DNA from: LBZV01 sp000993855
GTDB taxonomy: Bacteria; Patescibacteriota; Microgenomatia; Curtissbacterales; GWA2-41-24
Direction: 5' to 3'
DNA: 64,000 nucleotides
Assembly (NCBI GenBank): GCA_964492425.1
Contig: CAZBKB010000001.1
Location: 39,104-103,103, forward strand
The notes beneath the pieces were generated by a model. It was not told the DNA's origin, made no database searches, and saw only the letters and a program-made list of their open reading frames with translations. The stretch's first letter is position 1. Each line of letters starts with the position of its first letter. Positions 51,293-58,932 of this stretch are shown one piece after another. The position numbers and the translations under genes are program-made.

Positions 51293-51340
51293 CTTCCACT
51301 TGGCCCCCGCTGAGCGGGGTTATCACTAAACTACACCCGC
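51293..51340 (-). pseudogene. Degenerate second copy of the tRNA-Gly 5' part
   Basis: From 51340 the sequence GCGGGTGTAGTTTAGTG is identical to the tRNA-Gly at 51034, and GCCAAGTGGAAG also matches; between them CCCCGCTCAGCGGGG replaces the normal D-arm and stem and would form its own hairpin. No functional cloverleaf results. Direct repeat flank of the GIY-YIG gene. Confidence 0.75.
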
Positions 51341-51420
51341 AAAGACAAACGTTGTTGGCACTTTGGTCGTGCCGCGTTTAGAAAATAGATTATAGCAAGA
51401 AATAGTGAGACGGGCTACTT

Positions 51421-52800
51421 TTAAGCTGTTGACCTTGTCTGGAACATTTTCTTAGTTTTCTCGTCGACTCTAATTGACTCATCAATATTTTTTGCAGAAA
51501 TAAGCCTTATTAGTACTTTAAGATGATAGAAGAATAGTAGTATCACAAACGATAAAAATATTAAATTAAAAATTGCGCCTAGTGACAAAATCAATAGCCT
51601 TGTATCTCTTTTCATATTAATAAATTGTAGAGGATAAAAGTTAAGCTTTTTTCCTGTCAAAACTTCAAACTTCATAGGCATGTAACCGTCTAGGCCCAAG
51701 CCAAAAATAATAAATAGTGAAATAGGTATAATCCAGATATTGCCCGTAGTTTTAAGATAACCTAAAGTCATTCCTGTTACAGCTGCTGTATCTATATATT
51801 TATCTAAATTAGCGTCTAAATATCCACCCCATCTGGATCCGAGAAACTTCATTCTGGCAATTTCTCCATCCACCCCATCTAAAATTGACATAAATTGTAT
51901 TAAAAAACCCCCCAGAATTAGCCATGGATAAAGACCGGTTGCCAGTAAAAAGAAAGTTGGGATAGATATGAGCAAAATAATGAAAGAAATCATGTTTGGA
52001 GTAATGGGTGTGTTAACCAGATATCTTGAAATTAGTGTCGATACTTTTCTGTTTAGATGTTTAGAAATCAATCCGTCACCGCTCTTTGAGAGATTGTTAA
52101 GAAACTTCTTTCTGGCGAATTTAATATCCTCCCAGGTATCGCAATCTGCCCACAGATTGCCTTTGATGTCTAGACTTCTGAGTTTACCTTCCGACACAAG
52201 AATGCGCATACCGTCACTTAAAGAATTTTTGTGGCGACTAGTGGTTTTTTTTAAGATGTCGAAAATATATGGAGAGCAAACGAACATACCGGTATCATAC
52301 GCGTTGTAATTTTGGAGATTTTTACTGAGCGCTATAACTCTTCCATCTCTTACTAATACTTTTGTTGTGTCACCAACATCGAGAACGGAATCGAGGTTTT
52401 TATCAATTGCCAGGGAGCAGTCATTATTTTTGAGTTTAAGTCTTTGAATTCTTATCAGAGTTTTAGGGTTAAAAACGTGATCGCTCATAAGCAGCGCAAA
52501 ATTTTCTTTGAAATGATGTCTGGCTTTTAGGGCAGATATTCCATTGGCTTTCTTCCAATTGTTGTTTTGAACAAAAGAAATAGAAACACCATATTTTGCT
52601 CCATGTCCTATAAATTTTTGCAGGGCTTTGCCTTTGTAGCCCGTTACTATTACAAATTCTGTAATACCCGCTGTCTTTGCGCCCAAGATTACCCGCTCAA
52701 TAATTTTTAAGCCTAAAAGAGGCATAAGCGACTTATGTCGCCCTCGGGTTACAGGTTGCATTCTTGTACCGTTACCGGCTGCTATAATTAATGCTTTCAT
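51421..52800 (-). CDS. Fused sugar/inositol-phosphate nucleotidyltransferase and CDP-alcohol phosphatidyltransferase (IPCT/DIPPS-like)
   Basis: 459 residues. N-terminal half: NTP transferase with KALIIAAGNGTRMQPVT, and the lysine-bearing HKSLMPLLG. C-terminal half: CDP-alcohol transferase signature DGx2ARx8Gx3Dx3D, seen from DGVDGEIARMKF through GGYLDANLDKYID, with about six membrane helices. This fusion is the layout of the bifunctional enzyme that makes CDP-inositol and then di-myo-inositol phosphate phosphate or an inositol phospholipid precursor. Product here is inference. Confidence 0.78.
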   Translation of the reverse strand: MKALIIAAGNGTRMQPVTRGRHKSLMPLLGLKIIERVILGAKTAGITEFVIVTGYKGKALQKFIGHGAKYGVSISFVQNNNWKKANGISALKARHHFKENFALLMSDHVFNPKTLIRIQRLKLKNNDCSLAIDKNLDSVLDVGDTTKVLVRDGRVIALSKNLQNYNAYDTGMFVCSPYIFDILKKTTSRHKNSLSDGMRILVSEGKLRSLDIKGNLWADCDTWEDIKFARKKFLNNLSKSGDGLISKHLNRKVSTLISRYLVNTPITPNMISFIILLISIPTFFLLATGLYPWLILGGFLIQFMSILDGVDGEIARMKFLGSRWGGYLDANLDKYIDTAAVTGMTLGYLKTTGNIWIIPISLFIIFGLGLDGYMPMKFEVLTGKKLNFYPLQFINMKRDTRLLILSLGAIFNLIFLSFVILLFFYHLKVLIRLISAKNIDESIRVDEKTKKMFQTRSTA

Positions 52801-53139
52801 GTTTTTTTATTTGATAAGCTGTTATTTTCAAACATTACTTTATATTGGGCAATTAATGATTAAAGATTTACTCTATGCTAAAAAAGAAGATTGTTTTCGC
52901 TTAAGTAAATATACAATTTGTATTTTTGTAAATAAAAGCTAACGAAGTTTAACAGACTAGTTTGAGAATATCAACTATAGGGTGAGGTTTGTTAATATGT
53001 TATATTTGTCAGATTAGGTTTAAATTCATTCATGAGTAACCAAACACAATAAACACGTTTGTAAAATAGAAGCTATGCAGTTTTTGTGTTGTGGTGCTTT
53101 TAGAGTATATTGAAAGTCTCGAGTTTTGCTGCAGGGTTA
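52801..53139. other. Gene-free stretch before the cassette array
   Basis: About 340 AT-rich bases. I see no convincing ORF, tRNA or strong hairpin. The first array element begins at 53140. Confidence 0.5.
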
Positions 53140-53185
53140 GAACTTTTTGGTTTCAGAATCAAAATAAAATGTTAGAATCTTCTTG

Positions 53186-53449
53186 ATGAAAATAATTTAC
53201 ACAAAACATGCACTAAAAGACAAGCTACCAGCTCTCAAGAGATTAGGGTGGAATGTTTCTAAAAACAATATTGAGGAAACAATAAAGAATCCCAGATGGA
53301 AAGGTGTTTCAAAACATGGTCAGGAAACAGCCATGAGTTTATTAGATAAAAATCACATTCTGAGAGTGGTGTTAAGAAGAGAAGATGATATAATAACGGT
53401 GATCACTTTGCATATTGCAAGGAGAGGAAAATATGAAAGTACATTATGA
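53186..53449 (+). CDS. DUF4258 family protein (toxin-like partner)
   Basis: 87 residues. MKIIYTKHALKDKL, the KHA start of DUF4258, then ILRVVLRREDDIITVITLHIA. ATG at 53186 is 7 bases after a TAGAAT (-10), so leaderless translation is likely. First gene of cassette 1; overlaps the DUF2283 gene. Two further pairs like this lie at 60402 and 62252. Related to RelE/BrnT-fold toxins by arrangement; activity unproven. Confidence 0.75.
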   Translation: MKIIYTKHALKDKLPALKRLGWNVSKNNIEETIKNPRWKGVSKHGQETAMSLLDKNHILRVVLRREDDIITVITLHIARRGKYESTL

Positions 53450-53648
53450 TGAAAATGAAGATATATTAATGATTGAATTGGCACGTAAGAAGATCGATGA
53501 TAGTTATGAGGTAGACCATGGTTTTGTTAGCGTTTCTGAAAAAGGAGAGCCTGTTTTGGTAGAGATTTTTAAAGCCTCAGAATTCTTTAAGAGAGAAAGT
53601 AAAGTTTTACCTCGGGAAATAAAGCAAAAATTCTTCGCAAACTTCTAG
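53433..53648 (+). CDS. DUF2283 family protein
   Basis: 71 residues from the ATG at 53433, which has a good AAGGAGAGG inside the end of the DUF4258 gene. KVHYDENEDILMIELARKK, then FVSVSEKGEPVLVEIFKASEF, are DUF2283 hallmarks. Translation coupled to its partner; here the DUF4258 gene comes first. Confidence 0.78.
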   Translation: MKVHYDENEDILMIELARKKIDDSYEVDHGFVSVSEKGEPVLVEIFKASEFFKRESKVLPREIKQKFFANF

Positions 53649-53690
53649 TTTACACTGAGTTTTATCGAAGTGAACTTTTTGGGTTCAAAA

Positions 53691-53942
53691 TTAACGATAG
53701 GCGTCTTTTCTATGCCTAATATCCGTGATTAATATTTCTTTGTCTTTTGTAAACTCATATACTATTCTGTAAGGCCAAATTCTTACCGAGTATGAACCTT
53801 CCAGCTTTCCCTGTAACTTTTTGCCTGAATAGGGGTTATTTGAGAGCACTCTAATTGCGGAAACAATTCTTGACTTCAGTTTCTTGTCCTTAAGTTTCTC
53901 GAAAATCTTTCGCGACTCTTTGGAGAAGTAGACTTGAGTCAC
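53691..53942 (-). CDS. RelE/ParE-type toxin
   Basis: 83 residues: VYFSKESRKIFEKLKDKKLKS, then LQGKLEGSYSVRIWPYRIVYEF and ITDIRHRKDAYR, a standard RelE. The stop codon begins only 4 bases after the array element at 53672-53686. 3 bases downstream of its Phd-type antitoxin. Confidence 0.88.
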   Translation of the reverse strand: MTQVYFSKESRKIFEKLKDKKLKSRIVSAIRVLSNNPYSGKKLQGKLEGSYSVRIWPYRIVYEFTKDKEILITDIRHRKDAYR

Positions 53943-53945
53943 AAC

Positions 53946-54212
53946 TTATAGTTTTTCCCCAACAACTTCTTCAAACGGGTAAATACGGCCGGCCTTGATA
54001 TCTTTTTTGCTTCTTGCTATAGATGCCATTGCATCTCTGTCTCGAAGAATTTCCAACGTTTCTTCCAGGCCTTCGAGCTCATCAGCATTAACAAGTACAG
54101 CTTTAGTCTTACCATGGCTGGTGATAATTACTCTTTTGGAAAGTTTTTCAACCTCTTCCAAGAGATCGTAAAGTTTTGCTCTAGCATCTGTTGCAGAAAT
54201 AGTGTTAGACAT
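53946..54212 (-). CDS. Phd/YefM-type antitoxin
   Basis: 88 residues: ISATDARAKLYDLLEEV and VIITSHGKTKAVLVNADEL are the Phd/YefM fold; C-terminal part is toxin-binding. Its promoter contains a perfect palindrome between -35 and -10, fitting self-repression. Confidence 0.88.
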   Translation of the reverse strand: MSNTISATDARAKLYDLLEEVEKLSKRVIITSHGKTKAVLVNADELEGLEETLEILRDRDAMASIARSKKDIKAGRIYPFEEVVGEKL

Positions 54213-54221
54213 TCTTCATAT

Positions 54222-54251
54222 ATTTTACGTAATTACGTATATTTATGTCAA
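54222..54251 (-). promoter_or_regulatory. Promoter and operator of the Phd/RelE module
   Basis: Minus strand TTGACA (54251-54246), 18-base spacer, TAAAAT (54227-54222), ATG 9 bases on. TACGTAATTACGTA (54226-54239), a perfect 14-bp palindrome, lies in the spacer and touches the -10, the place where Phd-type repressors bind. Confidence 0.65.
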
Positions 54252-54377
54252 GCGCAGCAGCGTCCAAGAGTATTTATCCTAAGGGTATCCGAAGAAGTTT
54301 ACACTGAATTTATGTAGTGAACTTTTTGGTTTCAAAATGACAATAACTTCCGTACAGCGTAGGCATTTTGTCAAAGA

Positions 54378-54962
54378 CTACGGTTTTAAGGAATTATAAA
54401 CAGCTACAACCTCAGAATTTCGCAAAAGAATGGTTCTATCTGTCGTATAAGTAAGACCTTTATTGGGGCTTGCTTCGAAACCTAGATAAATGACTTCAAC
54501 GCCTCTTTCTTTTATTTCTTTTACTGCAGGTTGCAAGTCTGAGTCAGAACTACATAAGATAGCTGTTGTCAGTTTTTTATCACAGGCTAATGAGACTAGA
54601 TCTACTGCGATTTTGACGTCTACGCCTTTTTCTCTAAAAACAATCCTACTATCTACCTTTTGGGCTCTGACGTTACCTGCAATAACGAATTCGTAACCTT
54701 GGTTCACTAAACTATTTCTTAGTTTTCTTTGGAGCTTTATCAGTTCTTCTGATTTTTCCTTGGTCTCTGGATGAACGCGAAGCTTTGCAACATAGAAAAT
54801 CTTTCTGTGGATTTTGAAACCTTTTAGTGCTTCTGCGAATAACTTCTCTAGATTAATAAGGGCGAGAGTAGTTTTATTTTTGGCTACTTTTTCAGTTCTT
54901 AGAACATCTTTAATTTTATTAAGAAAGTTTTCTCCATCTATAAATAGCATGCAATTTGGCAT
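54378..54962 (-). CDS. NYN-domain (LabA/DUF88-like) ribonuclease
   Basis: 194 residues: MLFIDGENFLNKI (first acidic residue), GVDVKIAVDLVSLAC, and AILCSSDSDLQPAVKEIKE, the PIN-like acidic triad of NYN proteins. Sole gene of cassette 3. Upstream is an unusual leader: promoter, terminator-like hairpin and four direct repeats. Confidence 0.85.
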   Translation of the reverse strand: MPNCMLFIDGENFLNKIKDVLRTEKVAKNKTTLALINLEKLFAEALKGFKIHRKIFYVAKLRVHPETKEKSEELIKLQRKLRNSLVNQGYEFVIAGNVRAQKVDSRIVFREKGVDVKIAVDLVSLACDKKLTTAILCSSDSDLQPAVKEIKERGVEVIYLGFEASPNKGLTYTTDRTILLRNSEVVAVYNSLKP

Positions 54963-55014
54963 AGAGTTATTATCCCAGATTATTAAAGTATGTAAAAGGT
55001 GAGGAACAACTCAT

Positions 55015-55097
55015 GAGCAGAGCTTTTCTTCGAATAGACAAAGTCTTTCTTCGAATAAGCAGAGCTTTTCTTCGAATAAGCAAGCTTTTCTTCGAAT
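55015..55097. repeat. Four direct repeats of about 21 bp
   Basis: Units resembling GCAGAGCTTTTCTTCGAATAA follow each other without spacers; units 1 and 3 are nearly identical, units 2 and 4 diverge. They lie between the leader hairpin and the start of the NYN gene. Lack of spacers rules out CRISPR. Confidence 0.8.
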
Positions 55098-55175
55098 AAA
55101 AAACCTCACCGGGCCTTGCGGCACTAGATGAGGCGTTTATGCTTTCTTTATATAGCTTTTCTCTGCAAAAGTCAA
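55098..55175 (-). promoter_or_regulatory. Promoter followed by terminator-like hairpin upstream of the NYN gene
   Basis: Minus strand TTGACT (55175-55170), 17-base spacer, TATAAA (55152-55147). About 10 bases after the start point: CCTCATC (55133-55127) pairing with GGTGAGG (55110-55104), an inner GCC-GCAA-GGC tetraloop stem, then six T. Same build as the pheS leader. Could be an attenuator or a tiny independent RNA. Confidence 0.6.
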
Positions 55176-55306
55176 GATATAATTAGATGTATTTTATTGT
55201 ATTTAGGTCTATAAAAATAAATTGTGCCACACGTAGACGATGTTACCTGTCCTTTGTAGCTTTATGCGAAAAAGGAGAACTTTTTGGGTTCGGAAGCAAT
55301 TTAAAT

Positions 55307-56167
55307 TTATTTTATGACTGTACCAAGTGCTCTTATGCTATCGTATGATGGTTGGTCTATGAGTAAAAAGGGCAAATCTCCTAATCTATACGTTTGTATA
55401 AAATCTACATACTCTTCGTAGGGGTGTCCGAGTAGTCGAAATGCACTAACTAGACCGAAGCTATTACAAACAAGTTCCTGTGCAATGTTAAGTCCTTTGT
55501 CTTCTTCAATTTTTTGCCCACTAGCATCAAACCGCGTAGCCTGCAGTGTTTGCTGACAAATTTCTACAGACAAGTTAAATGTAAAGTATTCCTGCACGGT
55601 TGACATTGGTCCTAAATGCTTTTCGTCTGATCTGACATACGTAAATACTGCACCACTTTTGTTCATAAGAGTGGCCGCAGACGAGCCCAATATGTCTGCA
55701 AGAGGTGCTAATTTTGGTGAGGGGGATTCTTTAGGAACAAAAATAATTGATTTCGATGTTACGTTTTGTCGTTCGCTTACTTGAATTGTTTCATTAGGAA
55801 AAACATTACTACCAGAGAATGTGATCGGCTCGCCAAGAGTATAGGACTCGAACATTCGATAGATTTCTTTTATTGCATTAGGTTGTAGCTTGTACTGCGT
55901 ATAGTTGACTATTTCTGTTGGAATTTTTGAAGCTGAGAGCGTAGGGTCAATACGGGTAAGTTCCTTTACACCTAGTCCCAGTGATTTAAATTCCGGATAA
56001 AAAGTATCGAATAAGTTTTCAGTAGCAGGGTGTTGAGCTGCAATAGTTGCTTCCTGTGCTTGCTGCTTTACGAGTGGATCCTCTTGTTGCCTGTTGCTTG
56101 AGCAGGCTACACCTCCAAAAATCGCTGCTGATCCTACCAGACCAGCCCTTATAATCAATTCTTTCAT
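55307..56167 (-). CDS. Predicted lipoprotein, unknown function
   Basis: 286 residues. Signal with lipobox Cys at about residue 22 (AAIFGGVACSS). Mature domain is mixed alpha/beta; the tail contains ALGTVIK and PSYDSIRALG. No family recognised. TATAAT ends 11 bases before the ATG. Cassette 4. Confidence 0.6.
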   Translation of the reverse strand: MKELIIRAGLVGSAAIFGGVACSSNRQQEDPLVKQQAQEATIAAQHPATENLFDTFYPEFKSLGLGVKELTRIDPTLSASKIPTEIVNYTQYKLQPNAIKEIYRMFESYTLGEPITFSGSNVFPNETIQVSERQNVTSKSIIFVPKESPSPKLAPLADILGSSAATLMNKSGAVFTYVRSDEKHLGPMSTVQEYFTFNLSVEICQQTLQATRFDASGQKIEEDKGLNIAQELVCNSFGLVSAFRLLGHPYEEYVDFIQTYRLGDLPFLLIDQPSYDSIRALGTVIK

Positions 56168-56298
56168 GTTGAGTGCGGATTATAACTTAAATACCTCTAC
56201 GATTTCAACAGAACCTAAGGTTCGCTACTAGACGATGTTACTTGTCCTGAGCAGAGTCGAAGTAGAACTTTTTGGGTTCATGATGTAAATAACTTTGT

Positions 56299-57030
56299 TT
56301 AATTTTGGGCTGAGCGGGCATCTCTATAATTTTGGAGAGTTTCAAAAAGCTTAGTAAAATGATCTCTTGAATCTAAGCTATCCTTTAGAGCATGAAGATC
56401 TGTATCGAGTTTCCCGAGTTGACCTTGCTGTTTTAGGCTTAAAGCTCTGACAAATTGACTTAAACCACCGTTATACATAATTTGTATTGGTTTCAATTCC
56501 GCTCTGTCTATTCCTGTCGGATCAAAATCCTTAACGAATTCAACAAATACTTCATAGGAGCCAAAAATTTCCCAAATCTGCCTAGGAATCATTGAGAGCT
56601 GGTTAGCTCTTCTTAACGCGTCCATTTCGTTTGGCCTGAGTTGTGAGGCGTTGAAGCTTTTTCCATCAGCCGATTCAATACGAAAAGCCTTACCAGTTCC
56701 GCTTACATTTAAATAATCTGTTTGAGGTTCGGCAACAAAACTTTCAAGCGGCCAATTTGGATTTAAAAATTCGTATTCAATGAAGGCAGTGATTCCACTA
56801 TCAAAGTCTTCGTCAGTAAAACCTATGTGTCTAAAAAATTTTCTTTCTGGTTCTGACAGTGGAGACAACCCTGCAACTACGATTCTCTTCCCAGCTTCTG
56901 GAAAAATTACTTCGCCATGATTAAAGCCGTCAAGTTTTGTGGTACCCCTCAAGACTTGAAGTTTTCCGTAGATTTCAGTGGCAATTTGTCTTTGTTGTTC
57001 AGAATTTAAATCTGGTTTTCTGTCTGGCAT
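56299..57030 (-). CDS. Hypothetical protein, 243 residues
   Basis: Soluble, acidic, no signal. Contains GKRIVVAGLSPLSEPERKFF and QIWEIFGSYEVFVEFVKDFD. No family recognised. The promoter just upstream is near consensus. Cassette 5. Confidence 0.55.
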   Translation of the reverse strand: MPDRKPDLNSEQQRQIATEIYGKLQVLRGTTKLDGFNHGEVIFPEAGKRIVVAGLSPLSEPERKFFRHIGFTDEDFDSGITAFIEYEFLNPNWPLESFVAEPQTDYLNVSGTGKAFRIESADGKSFNASQLRPNEMDALRRANQLSMIPRQIWEIFGSYEVFVEFVKDFDPTGIDRAELKPIQIMYNGGLSQFVRALSLKQQGQLGKLDTDLHALKDSLDSRDHFTKLFETLQNYRDARSAQN

Positions 57031-57038
57031 AAAGGGAA

Positions 57039-57067
57039 ATTCTACACTTCATAAAGCTGATTGTCAA
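57039..57067 (-). promoter_or_regulatory. Near-consensus promoter of the cassette 5 gene
   Basis: Minus strand TTGACA (57067-57062), 17-base spacer, TAGAAT (57044-57039), 8 bases before the ATG at 57030: leaderless layout. Confidence 0.6.
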
Positions 57068-57084
57068 ACTATCGGTCTAATTTT

Positions 57085-57191
57085 GTGCCGGGAGCCCCGC
57101 CCAGAGCAAGCTCGGTGCGGGATAAACTTCGCGGAGGCGGTCAGTTCCGTTCAAAATGCGTTCGAGCAGAGTTTGATATTGGTGCCGGCAC
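57085..57191. repeat. GC-rich hairpin island before cassette 6
   Basis: Markedly more GC than its surroundings. CCCGC and GCGGG flank CCAGAGCAAGCTCGG, which itself folds GAGC-AA-GCTC. Ends in the palindrome GTGCCGGCAC (57182-57191). No ORF. Confidence 0.5.
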
Positions 57192-57285
57192 GTAGACGAT
57201 GTTACCTGTCCTTTGTAGCTTTATGCGAAAAAGGAGAACTTTTTGGCTTCAAAACCAAGCCTATGTTTAGTGTAAAATTAAGCAT

Positions 57286-57840
57286 ATGGTTATTTTTATA
57301 GACGAGTCTGGCATCCATAAAAAAGTTGATCATTCGACAACGGCTGTTGTTTATGTTGAAGTAACTAAGCTCGAAAAACTCGAGAAGGATCTTAAAGCGA
57401 TCGAACAAGACCTTAGAATCAGATCTTTTCATTGGGCAGATGAAAGATGGCTTATTCGCAATAAGTTTTTATCATCAATCATTGAACTTGATTTTACAGT
57501 TAAAGTTGCGGTTTTTAAGAACCCCCAAAACGTAGGCGAGATGCTTGAAGTGGTATTCAGGCATTTAATAACGGAGAAGAATATTAGAAGTATCTTAATA
57601 GACGGTAAGAAACCAAGATGGTATGAGCTTAGACTCAAAAAAGTCTTAAGGGATAAAGGAGTATCTGTCAAAAAACTGAGAACGGTAAAAAGCGATACCA
57701 ATTTGGGGATTCAACTTGCCGATGCTCTGGCAGGACTTGCGCGTTATCATTTTGATAATCCAGATGCGCCGGATGCCAAAAAATGGTTTAACAAGTATAA
57801 AAAAGCGCAGAAGATTAAGTTTGTTTTGACTTCTTACTAA
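57286..57840 (+). CDS. DUF3800 family protein
   Basis: 184 residues: VIFIDESGIHKK (DESG motif at the start) and SDTNLGIQLADALAGLARYH (Asp/Gln-Ala-Asp motif), the RNase H-like signature of DUF3800. Short for the family. TAAAAT ends 7 bases before the ATG. Such proteins are common in mobile and defence-rich DNA; activity unknown. Cassette 6, with a convergent small RNA candidate downstream. Confidence 0.82.
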   Translation: MVIFIDESGIHKKVDHSTTAVVYVEVTKLEKLEKDLKAIEQDLRIRSFHWADERWLIRNKFLSSIIELDFTVKVAVFKNPQNVGEMLEVVFRHLITEKNIRSILIDGKKPRWYELRLKKVLRDKGVSVKKLRTVKSDTNLGIQLADALAGLARYHFDNPDAPDAKKWFNKYKKAQKIKFVLTSY

Positions 57841-57848
57841 ATTCTCAT

Positions 57849-57941
57849 AAAAAAACCTCGCCGAAGCGAGGTCAGTTTGCCAGCTAGTTCATATTGCTAC
57901 AAACTTTTCCCAACCTGGGAATTTGTCGCTGGTAACTTGTT
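57849..57941 (-). ncRNA. Candidate structured small RNA with intrinsic terminator
   Basis: Minus strand: TATAAT (57952-57947), then about 93 nt. CCAGC (57932-57928) pairs with GCTGG (57884-57880); inside, ACAAA+TTCCCA pairs with TGGGAA+TTTGT across an AAG bulge, capped by loop GGT. The RNA ends in CCTCGC-TTCG-GCGAGG (57871-57856) plus seven T, an excellent terminator. The -35 is weak. No family recognised. Confidence 0.55.
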
Positions 57942-58101
57942 ATGAAATTATACTATCACAACAGCTCTCAAAATGCAAAATCTGAAACGATGTCTAAGAC
58001 CCTGAGTTAAATCGAAGGGTTAGAACTTTTTGGCTTCAAAAGCAAAATAATCTCTGTGGCTTTCTCTCGTGCCGTGTTTTGTGAAAAGTTCAGTACTATC
58101 T

Positions 58102-58110
58102 TGTTATAAT
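58102..58110 (+). promoter_or_regulatory. Extended -10 of the inositol-monophosphatase-like gene
   Basis: TGTTATAAT (TGn plus TATAAT), 7 bases before the ATG at 58118; leaderless layout. Confidence 0.5.
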
Positions 58111-58117
58111 AAACTGA

Positions 58118-58909
58118 ATGAAAAATCTTCAACTGGAAGCAGATTTTTTTCACTTTATTGCTGTTGCAGTTCGTAATTTAGTTTCAAGTGCAGACAGAAA
58201 CCCTGCAATTGCAAAACATAAACGGGAAGGTGATTTTTCTACACAAGTCGATATTGATGTTGAAAACATAATTGTAAGTGAGATCAAGAAAAGATTCCCC
58301 AATGATCATATTCTTGCCGAAGAAACGCAATCTGAAGTTGCAATTCCAAAAGGACGGATTTGGATTATCGATCCTATATGTGGAACTAATAATATAGCAA
58401 GGGGTATAAAAAACTTTTGCACTAACATCGCACTGGCAGATAATAAACAGCTTATTGCGTCGTGTGTGGTCGACCACAGTCAAAACGATTATTTTTGGTT
58501 AGTGGGAGGGGGAAAAGTTTATGTAAACAATACGCTTTTCGAACCAAATTATGAAAGGTTCGATGTGGTGGTGGATGTTGATTTCGGGGCGCTTATCTCC
58601 GTTGATGAAAACAAAAAAGAAAAGCATAATAAATTCTTAAGAAAATTAATTGCAGAAACCGGCTATTATCTTATTTCTCTGAATAGTTCGCTCGGTTTTG
58701 CCTATACTGCAATTGGGAAAGTTGACGGCTTTTTGACTGTTGAAAATCATCCTTGGGACATCTGTGCTTCTACCTTCTTAATTCAACAATCAGGAGGAAT
58801 TATAACGGATACTTTTGGAAAACCATGGGTACTAGAATCGACTGGAGCTATTGCTGCAAAGAATGAAGAAATTCACAAAAAACTTCTCAGTGCATATCTG
58901 AATGCGTAG
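58118..58909 (+). CDS. Inositol monophosphatase family protein with altered metal site
   Basis: 263 residues. AEET and WIIDPICGTNN match the IMPase metal motifs, except that the second Asp of DPxDGT is Cys (TGT codon). The C-terminal HPWDICASTFLIQQSGG is normal. Loss of that Asp normally cripples Mg binding, so activity is doubtful. Possible link to the inositol enzyme at 51421. Its stop overlaps the next array element. Cassette 7. Confidence 0.82.
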   Translation: MKNLQLEADFFHFIAVAVRNLVSSADRNPAIAKHKREGDFSTQVDIDVENIIVSEIKKRFPNDHILAEETQSEVAIPKGRIWIIDPICGTNNIARGIKNFCTNIALADNKQLIASCVVDHSQNDYFWLVGGGKVYVNNTLFEPNYERFDVVVDVDFGALISVDENKKEKHNKFLRKLIAETGYYLISLNSSLGFAYTAIGKVDGFLTVENHPWDICASTFLIQQSGGIITDTFGKPWVLESTGAIAAKNEEIHKKLLSAYLNA

Positions 58910-58932
58910 AACTTTTTGGGTTCAAAAGCAAA

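Noticed and set aside
55015..55097. CRISPR array or type III toxin-antitoxin RNA repeats
   Set aside because: 21-bp units abut without spacers, and lie downstream of a terminator-like hairpin; no matching toxin of the ToxN type is adjacent.
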